This document shows positions 35,653-48,922 of a DNA stretch of 64,000 bases, piece after piece. The stretch comes from Cinclus cinclus. Taxonomy: Eukaryota > Chordata > Aves > Passeriformes > Cinclidae. The position numbers and the translations under genes are program-made. The stretch covers positions 54,096,570 to 54,160,569 of the forward strand of contig NC_085046.1 of assembly GCF_963662255.1 (NCBI RefSeq), written 5' to 3'. Position 1 is the stretch's first letter; each line of letters begins with the position of its first letter. The notes below the pieces were generated by a model. The model had not been told where the DNA came from, made no database searches, and saw only the letters and a program-made list of their open reading frames with translations.

Positions 35653-36452
35653 AGGCCCCTCTGCCCAAGGCTGCAGCCGCAGCCGTCGTGCTCCTGGCCG
35701 GGACACGGACAGCGTGCCCAAGGAGCGCCGGCGCCCCACAAAGAGGAAGGCCTCTAGACCTCAGGACTCTCCCCAGCCCCCAAAAAGGCCGTCCCGCCAG
35801 CGCAAGCCCAAGCCAAGGCCCCTTGATTGTAGGAAGTAGGAGTAGATGTAGGAGTAAAGAATCAATGTTAGGAGTTGGAAATTGTTTTTAGAAGTAGGAA
35901 ATAAATGGTAGAGTTAGGAAATCAATTGTAGAAGTAGGAAATAAATTGTTGTTTCTCTGACACAGTCTCAGAGTGTGGCTTTCTCGGCCTTCTCCTGTGG
36001 CCTTTTCCCTCTGCCCTCAAATGCCAATGTGGGCGGCAACTGGGAGGGGAGGGGATAGCAGCATTGTAGCCACAGGGGCCCAGAGGAGCCCTGGCAGGGG
36101 CCTGTGCCCAGTGCTACAGGAAGACAAGAAGCAGCCCCCAGGCCAAGCTTGGGACCCAGCCTGGGAGTCTGGAAAGCTTCCTGCTCTCAACTGCAGGGCA
36201 GGACAGGCCATCTTCATGGGGCATGAGCTGCAGGCAGCAAGCGAGCTAAAAGGGACAGAAGGAGCCCTCAGCTGGGGTCACAGTCAGTGCTGCAGAGGAA
36301 AGCAAAACTTCTCGGGATCCAGAGCCAATGTGGCCTGAGGGAAAGTTCCTTCTTGACCCCAGGGCTACTGATTGGCCGTGTTGAAAAGGGGCTCTGGAAT
36401 GAAGGCAGCCAGTGGAAACACCGGTCGCCTTGGAGAACCACATGCCATCCTG
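33128..36452 (+). repeat. Tandem unit 11 (3325 bp), type B
   Basis: Counterpart of unit 4 (shares GGCCTGCTCTGG near 34215), 23,206 bp later. Its 3' spacer has CCTGTGGCC in place of CCTGTTGCC, shared with units 12 and 15. Confidence 0.97.
34766..35839 (+). CDS. TOPORS-like RING E3 ligase, copy 11 (357 aa, 16 Ala)
   Basis: Intact. The only copy with Y149N and the common form at every other variable residue (A137, R306, S314), so it separates the usual A137S/Y149N pair. Sixteen GCA codons (35600-35647), second longest after its counterpart copy 4. Confidence 0.87.
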
Positions 36453-38923
36453 CCTGTTCAGCAGAGTCTGCTGCACAGGACAACCCAGGGTCTGCCAGGC
36501 CAAGTGCCAGTGGCACAATAGGTAGAGTCTGCAAGGATGCTCCAGGAAGTCCCTGATGCAAAGAGATGGAGAGATGCTTCGTTGGTGTGGCTAGCTTTTA
36601 GCTGTCAGAATAAACCAAAACTCTTGTAGGGATCTTCAGAAGATCCCGCCCTTCAAAATGACAATGGCCTGCACCGAGAGAGGGGCCAGCTTCCAGTTTG
36701 ATGCCGCCCTGAGCACTGAAGGGGATGAGTGGAGGGAAAGAGCCAAGAGGAAGGATGGATTTGAACAAATCCACAGGATTCCTGCCAAGCCATTGAAGCC
36801 TAAGTGCAGATGTATCCTTGGCCAAGGAAATGAGTGACTTGAGATGGCGACAAGTCAGATGTGTACAGGCGAGAAACGCAAGGCCTCTATTTAAGGAGGG
36901 TTCCGAACAATCAAGAGAGCTTTTGTCACGTGGATCACCGAGGGTTGTGTGTCTGTCTCCAGCCAGGACCGCGGTTACCGTTCTACTCAACGACAGCAGA
37001 GATTTTCTCCCCGTTTTGGACCGTTTTTGGTTTGCCCAAAAGGGTGCTTGATGCTTCTTTTTCAGTTCTCTCTCCATCGTCAACTTGATGTTTCAATGGG
37101 ATGAGGAGAGCAACAGCGGGTTGCAAGGGTCACTGAGCTAAGGACCACACCATCGTGCCCGTCAACAGCGATCCAATGGGGCTGTGGAGAAGAAAAGAAA
37201 TGGGAATTGAAAAGCAACCTGGCAAGAAGTTGATGCGGAGACTGGCAGGAGATGTCAGCATGTGCTCGCCTGTCCGAGTGGCGCAGGCGAGCAGCACTGA
37301 GAATAGAGAAGAAGGGCTGTCATGTCACGGGATTTAAAGCAGCCAAGCCACGTGCCGGATGTACACAGAAGCCTCCCGTGCCAAAAGTGGGAAACTAGCA
37401 GGTAATGTGCTTCTAGCGGAGAAATGCTGGGACTGAGGTGGCCAAATGATTATAAAATCTGAGGCAAGAAAGAGGGAATGATGGCATGGCCCACGTACCC
37501 CATATTTTCTCCTGAGGCCGTGGACTTGCAGGGGCTAAAGGCCCGCTCTGGCAGATTTGGAAGGCAGTCAAGGCAGCCAGGCGAGAGCAGTGACATCAGC
37601 GTGACATCAGCGGCCCACAAACCGCATGGGTGGCAACCTCAGTGAGCAAAGCATTGTGACCTCACATCCCTCACTGCTTATGTTTGGGCACAGACAGAGC
37701 TGGGCTCAGACCGGCTCGCGCCTGGACTCCTGGCAAGCGTGCCTGCGAGGACTGGAAGCCCGCGAGGTCCTTGGGAGCTGCTGTGGGCAAGTCTGGGTTG
37801 TGATTCCCACGCCTTTGCCTGTTTCCTTAGCCATACGTGGTTGAGGAAGCCAAGCAGTGTGAGCGGTGCTTGCGGCGGCACAGGTGAGCGGTGCAGGAAA
37901 GGACTACGGGGTGGCCGTGGGCTGGGCGATGGTGTCTGGGGAGCTGTGAGTGTGTGGTGTCCTTCTTGAGGGGCCTGGGCGCTCCTTTGAGCCGCCCATC
38001 TCCCTGGGACAGCAAGTGACCTGTTTTGCAGCGTGTCACACCAGCAGGAGGGAGCAGCTGCTGTGCCCAGCTCTGCTGCAAGCCACAAGCATGGCCACGG
38101 AGACAGACTGGAACTGCCCCATCTGCCGTGACGGTCCCGGTGAAAAGGCTTCTGTAACACCGTGCGTCCACCAGTTCTGCCTGGGCTGCATTGTGCGCTG
38201 GGTCAAGACCAAGCCATTGTGCCCCCTGTGCAGGCAGCCTATCAAGAGCATCGTTTACTCTGTTCGGTCGGAGGAAGACTTTCTGGAGATAGCTCTCCCA
38301 AGCTCCTCAGACTCATGGGCTGCTGGTCACCAGGATGAGCAGGGGGCTGTGGAGCGCATGCCCAGCACCTATGTAGCTGGCTTCCCAGCTGAGCTCTGGG
38401 CTGGCATTTTCCAGGACTGCTCAGAAATCCTGGAGCCCCTGCTGCCCTGGCTGAACCAGGAGCTTTCGCAGCTGCTCAGGACCCACTGGTGGGAGGTGGC
38501 TCTGGCACAGAGTGTGGTCGTAGCCAATTTGTGCTACTATGGGCTGAGGCAGGAGGCCTTGGTCCAGGAGCTGCAAGGCCTGCTGCAGGAGCAGACGGTG
38601 GCATTTGTGCGCCGGCTCATTGACACTGCTGCTGACAGGTGCAGTGATGAGATCCTGCGGCGGATGAACCTCCTGAACTCCCATGCTCAGGAGGAAGAGG
38701 AGCAGGAGCAGGAGCAGGAGGAAGAGGAGGAGGGTCCCAAAGGCATCACTGCCTCCCTCCAGGGGACTCTCACCCCCATGGTGGCCTCCTCCCACAGCCC
38801 TATGGTCTCCAATGTGGAAGCAGACACTGGAACATTGGAAGCCACGCTGCGTGAGGGGCCCAGCCGCTCTCCATCCATGCCCGTCCATGCAGAGCGGGAG
38901 CAGCCCCAGGACGAGCCTGGCGA

Positions 38924-38974
<51 letters not shown>

Positions 38975-39774
38975 AGGCCCCTCTGCCCAAGGCTGCAGCC
39001 GCAGCCGTCGTGCTCCTGGCCGGGACACGGACAGCGTGCCCAAGGAGCGCCGGCGCCCCACAAAGAGGAAGGCCTCTAGACCTCAGGACTCTCCCCAGCC
39101 CCCAAAAAGGCCGTCCCGCCAGCGCAAGCCCAAGCCAAGGCCCCTTGATTGTAGGAAGTAGGAGTAGATGTAGGAGTAAAGAATCAATGTTAGGAGTTGG
39201 AAATTGTTTTTAGAAGTAGGAAATAAATGGTAGAGTTAGGAAATCAATTGTAGAAGTAGGAAATAAATTGTTGTTTCTCTGACACAGTCTCAGAGTGTGG
39301 CTTTCTCGGCCTTCTCCTGTGGCCTTTTCCCTCTGCCCTCAAATGCCAATGTGGGCGGCAACTGGGAGGGGAGGGGATAGCAGCATTGTAGCCACAGGGG
39401 CCCAGAGGAGCCCTGGCAGGGGCCTGTGCCCAGTGCTACAGGAAGACAAGAAGCAGCCCCCAGGCCAAGCTTGGGACCCAGCCTGGGAGTCTGGAAAGCT
39501 TCCTGCTCTCAACTGCAGGGCAGGACAGGCCATCTTCATGGGGCATGAGCTGCAGGCAGCAAGCGAGCTAAAAGGGACAGAAGGAGCCCTCAGCTGGGGT
39601 CACAGTCAGTGCTGCAGAGGAAAGCAAAACTTCTCGGGATCCAGAGCCAATGTGGCCTGAGGGAAAGTTCCTTCTTGACCCCAGGGCTACTGATTGGCCG
39701 TGTTGAAAAGGGGCTCTGGAATGAAGGCAGCCAGTGGAAACACCGGTCGCCTTGGAGAACCACATGCCATCCTG
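36453..39774 (+). repeat. Tandem unit 12 (3322 bp), type C
   Basis: Shares the type C markers with units 5 and 13. Nearly identical to unit 13 through the gene, but the 3' spacer carries CCTGTGGCC and TAGCAGCAT (as unit 11), whereas unit 13 has CCTGTTGCC and TAGGAACAT. Confidence 0.97.
38091..39161 (+). CDS. TOPORS-like RING E3 ligase, copy 12 (356 aa, 15 Ala)
   Basis: Intact. A87V just before the helical domain, shared only with copy 13; the two proteins are identical. Fifteen GCA codons (38925-38969). Confidence 0.87.
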
Positions 39775-42245
39775 CCTGTTCAGCAGAGTCTGCTGCACAG
39801 GACAACCCAGGGTCTGCCAGGCCAAGTGCCAGTGGCACAATAGGTAGAGTCTGCAAGGATGCTCCAGGAAGTCCCTGATGCAAAGAGATGGAGAGATGCT
39901 TCGTTGGTGTGGCTAGCTTTTAGCTGTCAGAATAAACCAAAACTCTTGTAGGGATCTTCAGAAGATCCCGCCCTTCAAAATGACAATGGCCTGCACCGAG
40001 AGAGGGGCCAGCTTCCAGTTTGATGCCGCCCTGAGCACTGAAGGGGATGAGTGGAGGGAAAGAGCCAAGAGGAAGGATGGATTTGAACAAATCCACAGGA
40101 TTCCTGCCAAGCCATTGAAGCCTAAGTGCAGATGTATCCTTGGCCAAGGAAATGAGTGACTTGAGATGGCGACAAGTCAGATGTGTACAGGCGAGAAACG
40201 CAAGGCCTCTATTTAAGGAGGGTTCCGAACAATCAAGAGAGCTTTTGTCACGTGGATCACCGAGGGTTGTGTGTCTGTCTCCAGCCAGGACCGCGGTTAC
40301 CGTTCTACTCAACGACAGCAGAGATTTTCTCCCCGTTTTGGACCGTTTTTGGTTTGCCCAAAAGGGTGCTTGATGCTTCTTTTTCAGTTCTCTCTCCATC
40401 GTCAACTTGATGTTTCAATGGGATGAGGAGAGCAACAGCGGGTTGCAAGGGTCACTGAGCTAAGGACCACACCATCGTGCCCGTCAACAGCGATCCAATG
40501 GGGCTGTGGAGAAGAAAAGAAATGGGAATTGAAAAGCAACCTGGCAAGAAGTTGATGCGGAGACTGGCAGGAGATGTCAGCATGTGCTCGCCTGTCCGAG
40601 TGGCGCAGGCGAGCAGCACTGAGAATAGAGAAGAAGGGCTGTCATGTCACGGGATTTAAAGCAGCCAAGCCACGTGCCGGATGTACACAGAAGCCTCCCG
40701 TGCCAAAAGTGGGAAACTAGCAGGTAATGTGCTTCTAGCGGAGAAATGCTGGGACTGAGGTGGCCAAATGATTATAAAATCTGAGGCAAGAAAGAGGGAA
40801 TGATGGCATGGCCCACGTACCCCATATTTTCTCCTGAGGCCGTGGACTTGCAGGGGCTAAAGGCCCGCTCTGGCAGATTTGGAAGGCAGTCAAGGCAGCC
40901 AGGCGAGAGCAGTGACATCAGCGTGACATCAGCGGCCCACAAACCGCATGGGTGGCAACCTCAGTGAGCAAAGCATTGTGACCTCACATCCCTCACTGCT
41001 TATGTTTGGGCACAGACAGAGCTGGGCTCAGACCGGCTCGCGCCTGGACTCCTGGCAAGCGTGCCTGCGAGGACTGGAAGCCCGCGAGGTCCTTGGGAGC
41101 TGCTGTGGGCAAGTCTGGGTTGTGATTCCCACGCCTTTGCCTGTTTCCTTAGCCATACGTGGTTGAGGAAGCCAAGCAGTGTGAGCGGTGCTTGCGGCGG
41201 CACAGGTGAGCGGTGCAGGAAAGGACTACGGGGTGGCCGTGGGCTGGGCGATGGTGTCTGGGGAGCTGTGAGTGTGTGGTGTCCTTCTTGAGGGGCCTGG
41301 GCGCTCCTTTGAGCCGCCCATCTCCCTGGGACAGCAAGTGACCTGTTTTGCAGCGTGTCACACCAGCAGGAGGGAGCAGCTGCTGTGCCCAGCTCTGCTG
41401 CAAGCCACAAGCATGGCCACGGAGACAGACTGGAACTGCCCCATCTGCCGTGACGGTCCCGGTGAAAAGGCTTCTGTAACACCGTGCGTCCACCAGTTCT
41501 GCCTGGGCTGCATTGTGCGCTGGGTCAAGACCAAGCCATTGTGCCCCCTGTGCAGGCAGCCTATCAAGAGCATCGTTTACTCTGTTCGGTCGGAGGAAGA
41601 CTTTCTGGAGATAGCTCTCCCAAGCTCCTCAGACTCATGGGCTGCTGGTCACCAGGATGAGCAGGGGGCTGTGGAGCGCATGCCCAGCACCTATGTAGCT
41701 GGCTTCCCAGCTGAGCTCTGGGCTGGCATTTTCCAGGACTGCTCAGAAATCCTGGAGCCCCTGCTGCCCTGGCTGAACCAGGAGCTTTCGCAGCTGCTCA
41801 GGACCCACTGGTGGGAGGTGGCTCTGGCACAGAGTGTGGTCGTAGCCAATTTGTGCTACTATGGGCTGAGGCAGGAGGCCTTGGTCCAGGAGCTGCAAGG
41901 CCTGCTGCAGGAGCAGACGGTGGCATTTGTGCGCCGGCTCATTGACACTGCTGCTGACAGGTGCAGTGATGAGATCCTGCGGCGGATGAACCTCCTGAAC
42001 TCCCATGCTCAGGAGGAAGAGGAGCAGGAGCAGGAGCAGGAGGAAGAGGAGGAGGGTCCCAAAGGCATCACTGCCTCCCTCCAGGGGACTCTCACCCCCA
42101 TGGTGGCCTCCTCCCACAGCCCTATGGTCTCCAATGTGGAAGCAGACACTGGAACATTGGAAGCCACGCTGCGTGAGGGGCCCAGCCGCTCTCCATCCAT
42201 GCCCGTCCATGCAGAGCGGGAGCAGCCCCAGGACGAGCCTGGCGA

Positions 42246-42296
<51 letters not shown>

Positions 42297-43096
42297 AGGC
42301 CCCTCTGCCCAAGGCTGCAGCCGCAGCCGTCGTGCTCCTGGCCGGGACACGGACAGCGTGCCCAAGGAGCGCCGGCGCCCCACAAAGAGGAAGGCCTCTA
42401 GACCTCAGGACTCTCCCCAGCCCCCAAAAAGGCCGTCCCGCCAGCGCAAGCCCAAGCCAAGGCCCCTTGATTGTAGGAAGTAGGAGTAGATGTAGGAGTA
42501 AAGAATCAATGTTAGGAGTTGGAAATTGTTTTTAGAAGTAGGAAATAAATGGTAGAGTTAGGAAATCAATTGTAGAAGTAGGAAATAAATTGTTGTTTCT
42601 CTGACACAGTCTCAGAGTGTGGCTTTCTCGGCCTTCTCCTGTTGCCTTTTCCCTCTGCCCTCAAATGCCAATGTGGGCGGCAACTGGGAGGGGAGGGGAT
42701 AGGAACATTGTAGCCACAGGGGCCCAGAGGAGCCCTGGCAGGGGCCTGTGCCCAGTGCTACAGGAAGACAAGAAGCAGCCCCCAGGCCAAGCTTGGGACC
42801 CAGCCTGGGAGTCTGGAAAGCTTCCTGCTCTCAACTGCAGGGCAGGACAGGCCATCTTCATGGGGCATGAGCTGCAGGCAGCAAGCGAGCTAAAAGGGAC
42901 AGAAGGAGCCCTCAGCTGGGGTCACAGTCAGTGCTGCAGAGGAAAGCAAAACTTCTCGGGATCCAGAGCCAATGTGGCCTGAGGGAAAGTTCCTTCTTGA
43001 CCCCAGGGCTACTGATTGGCCGTGTTGAAAAGGGGCTCTGGAATGAAGGCAGCCAGTGGAAACACCGGTCGCCTTGGAGAACCACATGCCATCCTG
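39775..43096 (+). repeat. Tandem unit 13 (3322 bp), type C duplicate
   Basis: Second type C unit in a row. Its presence shifts the spacing between matching units from seven (3-10, 4-11, 5-12) to eight (6-14, 7-15), which suggests a one-unit insertion by unequal exchange. Confidence 0.97.
41413..42483 (+). CDS. TOPORS-like RING E3 ligase, copy 13 (356 aa, 15 Ala)
   Basis: Intact and identical in protein to copy 12, including A87V and 15 GCA codons (42247-42291). Most probably the product of a recent single-unit duplication. Confidence 0.87.
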
Positions 43097-45567
43097 CCTG
43101 TTCAGCAGAGTCAGCTGCACAGGACAACCCAGGGTCTGCCAGGCCAAGTGCCAGTGGCCCAATAGGTAGAGTCTGCAAGGATGCTCCAGGAAGTCCCTGA
43201 TGCAAAGAGATGGAGAGATGCTTCGTTGGTGTGGCTAGCTTTTAGCTGTCAGAATAAACCAAAACTCTTGTAGGGATCTTCAGAAGATCCCGCCCTTCAA
43301 AATGACAATGGCCTGCACCGAGAGAGGGGCCAGCTTCCAGTTTGATGCCGCCCTGAGCACTGAAGGGGATGAGTGGAGGGAAAGAGCCAAGAGGAAGGAT
43401 GGATTTGAACAAATCCACAGGATTCCTGCCAAGCCATTGAAGCCTAAGTGCAGATGTATCCTTGGCCAAGGAAATGAGTGACTTGAGATGGCGACAAGTC
43501 AGATGTGTACAGGCGAGAAACGCAAGGCCTCTATTTAAGGAGGGTTCCGAACAATCAAGAGAGCTTTTGTCACGTGGATCACCGAGGGTTGTGTGTCTGT
43601 CTCCAGCCAGGACCGCGGTTACCGTTCTACTCAACGACAGCAGAGATTTTCTCCCCGTTTTGGACCGTTTTTGGTTTGCCCAAAAGGGTGCTTGATGCTT
43701 CTTTTTCAGTTCTCTCTCCATCGTCAACTTGATGTTTCAATGGGATGAGGAGAGCAACAGCGGGTTGCAAGGGTCACTGAGCTAAGGACCACACCATCGT
43801 GCCCGTCAACAGCGATCCAATGGGGCTGTGGAGAAGAAAAGAAATGGGAATTGAAAAGCAACCTGGCAAGAAGTTGATGCGGAGACTGGCAGGAGATGTC
43901 AGCATGTGCTCGCCTGTCCGAGTGGCGCAGGCGAGCAGCACTGAGAATAGAGAAGAAGGGCTGTCATGTCACGGGATTTAAAGCAGCCAAGCCACGTGCC
44001 GGATGTACACAGAAGCCTCCCGTGCCAAAAGTGGGAAACTAGCAGGTAATGTGCTTCTAGAGGAGAAATGCTGGGACTGAGGTGGCCAAATGATTATAAA
44101 ATCTGAGGCAAGAAAGAGGGAATGATGGCATGGCCCACGTACCCCATGTTTTCTCCTGAGGCCGTGGACTTGCAGGGGCTAAAGGCCCGCTCTGGCAGAT
44201 TTGGAAGGCAGTCAAGGCAGCCAGGCGAGAGCAGTGACATCAGCGTGACATCAGCGGCCCACAAACCGCATGGGTGGCAACCTCAGTGAGCAAAGCATTG
44301 TGACCTCACATCCCTCACTGCTTATGTTTGGGCACAGACAGAGCTGGGCTCAGACCGGCTCGCGCCTGGACTCCTGGCAAGCGTGCCTGCGAGGACTGGA
44401 AGCCCGCGAGGTCCTTGGGAGCTGCTGTGGGCAAGTCTGGGTTGTGATTCCCACGCCTTTGCCTGTTTCCTTAGCCATACGTGGTTGAGGAAGCCAAGCA
44501 GTGTGAGCGGTGCTTGCGGCGGCACAGGTGAGCGGTGCAGGAAAGGACTACGGGGTGGCCGTGGGCTGGGCGATGGTGTCTGGGGAGCTGTGAGTGTGTG
44601 GTGTCCTTCTTGAGGGGCCTGGGCGCTCCTTTGAGCCGCCCATCTCCCTGGGACAGCAAGTGACCTGTTTTGCAGCGTGTCACACCAGCAGGAGGGAGCA
44701 GCTGCTGTGCCCAGCTCTGCTGCAAGCCACAAGCATGGCCACGGAGACAGACTGGAACTGCCCCATCTGCCGTGACGGTCCCGGTGAAAAGGCTTCTGTA
44801 ACACCGTGCGTCCACCAGTTCTGCCTGGGCTGCATTGTGCGCTGGGTCAAGACCAAGCCATTGTGCCCCCTGTGCAGGCAGCCTATCAAGAGCATCGTTT
44901 ACTCTGTTCGGTCGGAGGAAGACTTTCTGGAGATAGCTCTCCCAAGCTCCTCAGACTCATGGGCTGCTGGTCACCAGGATGAGCAGGGGGCTGCGGAGCG
45001 CATGCCCAGCACCTATGTAGCTGGCTTCCCAGCTGAGCTCTGGGCTGGCATTTTCCAGGACTGCTCAGAAATCCTGGAGCCCCTGCTGCCCTGGCTGAAC
45101 CAGGAGCTTTCGCAGCTGCTCAGGACCCACTGGTGGGAGGTGGCTCTGGCACAGAGTGTGGTCGTAGCCAATTTGTGCTACTATGGGCTGAGGCAGGAGG
45201 CCTTGGTCCAGGAGCTGCAAGGCCTGCTGCAGGAGCAGACGGTGGCATTTGTGCGCCGGCTCATTGACACTGCTGCTGACAGGTGCAGTGATGAGATCCT
45301 GCGGCGGATGAACCTCCTGAACTCCCATGCTCAGGAGGAAGAGGAGCAGGAGCAGGAGCAGGAGGAAGAGGAGGAGGGTCCCAAAGGCATCACTGCCTCC
45401 CTCCAGGGGACTCTCACCCCCATGGTGGCCTCCTCCCACAGCCCTATGGTCTCCAATGTGGAAGCAGACACTGGAACATTGGAAGCCACGCTGCGTGAGG
45501 GGCCCAGCCGCTCTCCATCCATGCCCGTCCATGCAGAGCGGGAGCAGCCCCAGGACGAGCCTGGCGA

Positions 45568-45618
<51 letters not shown>

Positions 45619-46418
45619 AGGCCCCTCTGCCCAAGGCTGCAGCCGCAGCCGTCGTGCTCCTGGCCGGGACACGGACAGAGTGCCCAAGGAGCGCCGGCGC
45701 CCCACAAAGAGGAAGGCCTCTAGACCTCAGGACTCTCCCCAGCCCCCAAAAAGGCCGTCCCGCCAGCGCAAGCCCAAGCCAAGGCCCCTTGATTGTAGGA
45801 AGTAGGAGTAGATGTAGGAGTAAAGAATCAATGTTAGGAGTTGGAAATTGTTTTTAGAAGTAGGAAATAAATGGTAGAGTTAGGAAATCAATTGTAGAAG
45901 TAGGAAATAAATTGTTGTTTCTCTGACACAGTCTCAGAGTGTGGCTTTCTCGGCCTTCTCCTGTTGCCTTTTCCCTCTGCCCTCAAATGCCAATGTGGGC
46001 GGCAACTGGGAGGGGAGGGGATAGGAACATTGTAGCCACAGGGGCCCAGAGGAGCCCTGGCAGGGGCCTGTGCCCAGTGCTACAGGAAGACAAGAAGCAG
46101 CCCCCAGGCCAAGCTTGGGACCCAGCCTGGGAGTCTGGAAAGCTTCCTGCTCTCAACTGCAGGGCAGGACAGGCCATGTTCATGGGGCATGAGCTGCAGG
46201 CAGCAAGCGAGCTAAAAGGGACAGAAGGAGCCCTCAGCTGGGGTCACAGTCAGTGCTGCAGAGGAAAGCAAAACTTCTCGGGATCCAGAGCCAATGTGGC
46301 CTGAGGGAAAGTTCCTTCTTGACCCCAGGGCTACTGATTGGCCGTGTTGAAAAGGGGCTCTGGAATGAAGGCAGCCAGTGGAAACACCGGTCGCCTTGGA
46401 GAACCACATGCCATCCTG
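43097..46418 (+). repeat. Tandem unit 14 (3322 bp), type D
   Basis: Counterpart of unit 6: shares TGGCCCAATAGG near its start (43156), GGCCTCTATTTAAGG, S314R and CCATGTTCATGG. It lacks the private intron variant of unit 6. Confidence 0.97.
44735..45805 (+). CDS. TOPORS-like RING E3 ligase, copy 14 (356 aa, 15 Ala)
   Basis: Intact. S314R; otherwise the common sequence, with 15 uninterrupted GCA codons (45569-45613). Differs from copy 6 by one alanine. Confidence 0.87.
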
Positions 46419-48890
46419 CCTGTTCAGCAGAGTCAGCTGCACAGGACAACCCAGGGTCTGCCAGGCCAAGTGCCAGTGGCACAATAGGTAGAGTCTGCAA
46501 GGATGCTCCAGGAAGTCCCTGATGCAAAGAGATGGAGAGATGCTTCGTTGGTGTGGCTAGCTTTTAGCTGTCAGAATAAACCAAAACTCTTGTAGGGATC
46601 TTCAGAAGATCCCGCCCTTCAAAATGACAATGGCCTGCACCGAGAGAGGGGCCAGCTTCCAGTTTGATGCCGCCCTGAGCACTGAAGGGGATGAGTGGAG
46701 GGAAAGAGCCAAGAGGAAGGATGGATTTGAACAAATCCACAGGATTCCTGCCAAGCCATTGAAGCCTAAGTGCAGATGTATCCTTGGCCAAGGAAATGAG
46801 TGACTTGAGATGGCAACAAGTCAGATGTGTACAGGTGAGAAACGCAAGCCCTCTATTTAAGGAGGGTTCCGAACAATCAAGAGAGCTTTTGTCACGTGGA
46901 TCACCGAGGGTTGTGTGTCTGTCTCCAGCCAGGACCGCGGTTACCGTTCTACTCAACGACAGCAGAGATTTTCTCCCCGTTTTGGACCGTTTTTGGTTTG
47001 CCCAAAAGGGTGCTTGATGCTTCTTTTTCAGTTCTCTCTCCATCGTCAACTTGATGTTTCAATGGGATGAGGAGAGCAACAGCGGGTTGCAAGGGTCACT
47101 GAGCTAAGGACCACACCATCGTGCCCGTCAACAGCGATCCAATGGGGCTGTGGAGAAGAAAAGAAATGGGAATTGAAAAGCAACCTGGCAAGAAGTTGAT
47201 GCGGAGACTGGCAGGAGATGTCAGCATGTGCTCGCCTGTCCGAGTGGCGCAGGCGAGCAGCACTGAGAATAGAGAAGAAGGGCTGTCATGTCACGGGATT
47301 TAAAGCAGCCAAGCCACGTGCCGGATGTACACAGAAGCCTCCCGTGCCAAAAGTGGGAAACTAGCAGGTAATGTGCTTCTAGAGGAGAAATGCTGGGACT
47401 GAGGTGGCCAAATGATTATAAAATCTGAGGCAAGAAAGAGGGAATGATGGCATGGCCCACGTACCCCATGTTTTCTCCTGAGGCCGTGGACTTGCAGGGG
47501 CTAAAGGCCCGCTCTGGCAGATTTGGAAGGCAGTCAAGGCAGCCAGGCGAGAGCAGTGACATCAGCGTGACATCAGCGGCCCACAAACCGCATGGGTGGC
47601 AACCTCAGTGAGCAAAGCATTGTGACCTCACATCCCTCACTGCTTATGTTTGGGCACAGACAGAGCTGGGCTCAGACCGGCTCACGCCTGCACTCCTGGC
47701 AAGCGTGCCTGCGAGGACTGGAAGCCCGCGAGGTCCTTGGGAGCTGCTGTGGGCAAGTCTGGGTTGTGATTCCCACGCCTTTGCCTGTTTCCTTAGCCAT
47801 ACGTGGTTGAGGAAGCCAAGCAGTGTGAGCGGTGCTTGCGGCGGCACAGGTGAGCGGTGCAGGAAAGGACTACGGGGTGGCCGTGGGCTGGGCGATGGTG
47901 TCTGGGGAGCTGTGAGTGTGTGGTGTCCTTCTTGAGGGGCCTGGGCGCTCCTTTGAGCCGCCCATCTCCCTGGGACAGCAAGTGACCTGTTTTGCAGCGT
48001 GTCACACCAGCAGGAGGGAGCAGCTGCTGTGCCCAGCTCTGCTGCAAGCCACAAGCATGGCCACGGAGACAGACTGGAACTGCCCCATCTGCCGTGACGG
48101 TCCCGGTGAAAAGGCTTCTGTAACACCGTGCGTCCACCAGTTCTGCCTGGGCTGCATTGTGCGCTGGGTCAAGACCAAGCCATTGTGCCCCCTGTGCAGG
48201 CAGCCTATCAAGAGCATCGTTTACTCTGTTCGGTCGGAGGAAGACTTTCTGGAGATAGCTCTCCCAAGCTCCTCAGACTCATGGGCTGCTGGTCACCAGG
48301 ATGAGCAGGGGGCTGCGGAGCGCATGCCCAGCACCTATGTAGCTGGCTTCCCAGCTGAGCTCTGGGCTGGCATTTTCCAGGACTGCTCAGAAATCCTGGA
48401 GCCCCTGCTGCCCTGGCTGAACCAGGAGCTTTCGCAGCTGCTCAGGACCCACTGGTGGGAGGTGGCTCTGGCACAGAGTGTGGTCGTAGCCAATTTGTGC
48501 TACTATGGGCTGAGGCAGGAGGCCTTGGTCCAGGAGCTGCAAGGCCTGCTGCAGGAGCAGACGGTGGCATTTGTGCGCCGGCTCATTGACACTGCTGCTG
48601 ACAGGTGCAGTGATGAGATCCTGCGGCGGATGAACCTCCTGAACTCCCATGCTCAGGAGGAAGAGGAGCAGGAGCAGGAGCAGGAGGAAGAGGAGGAGGG
48701 TCCCAAAGGCATCACTGCCTCCCTCCAGGGGACTCTCACCCCCATGGTGGCCTCCTCCCACAGCCCTATGGTCTCCAATGTGGAAGCAGACACTGGAACA
48801 TTGGAAGCCACGCTGCGTGAGGGGCCCAGCCGCTCTCCATCCATGCCCGTCCATGCAGAGCGGGAGCAGCCCCAGGACGAGCCTGGCGAG

Positions 48891-48922
<32 letters not shown>
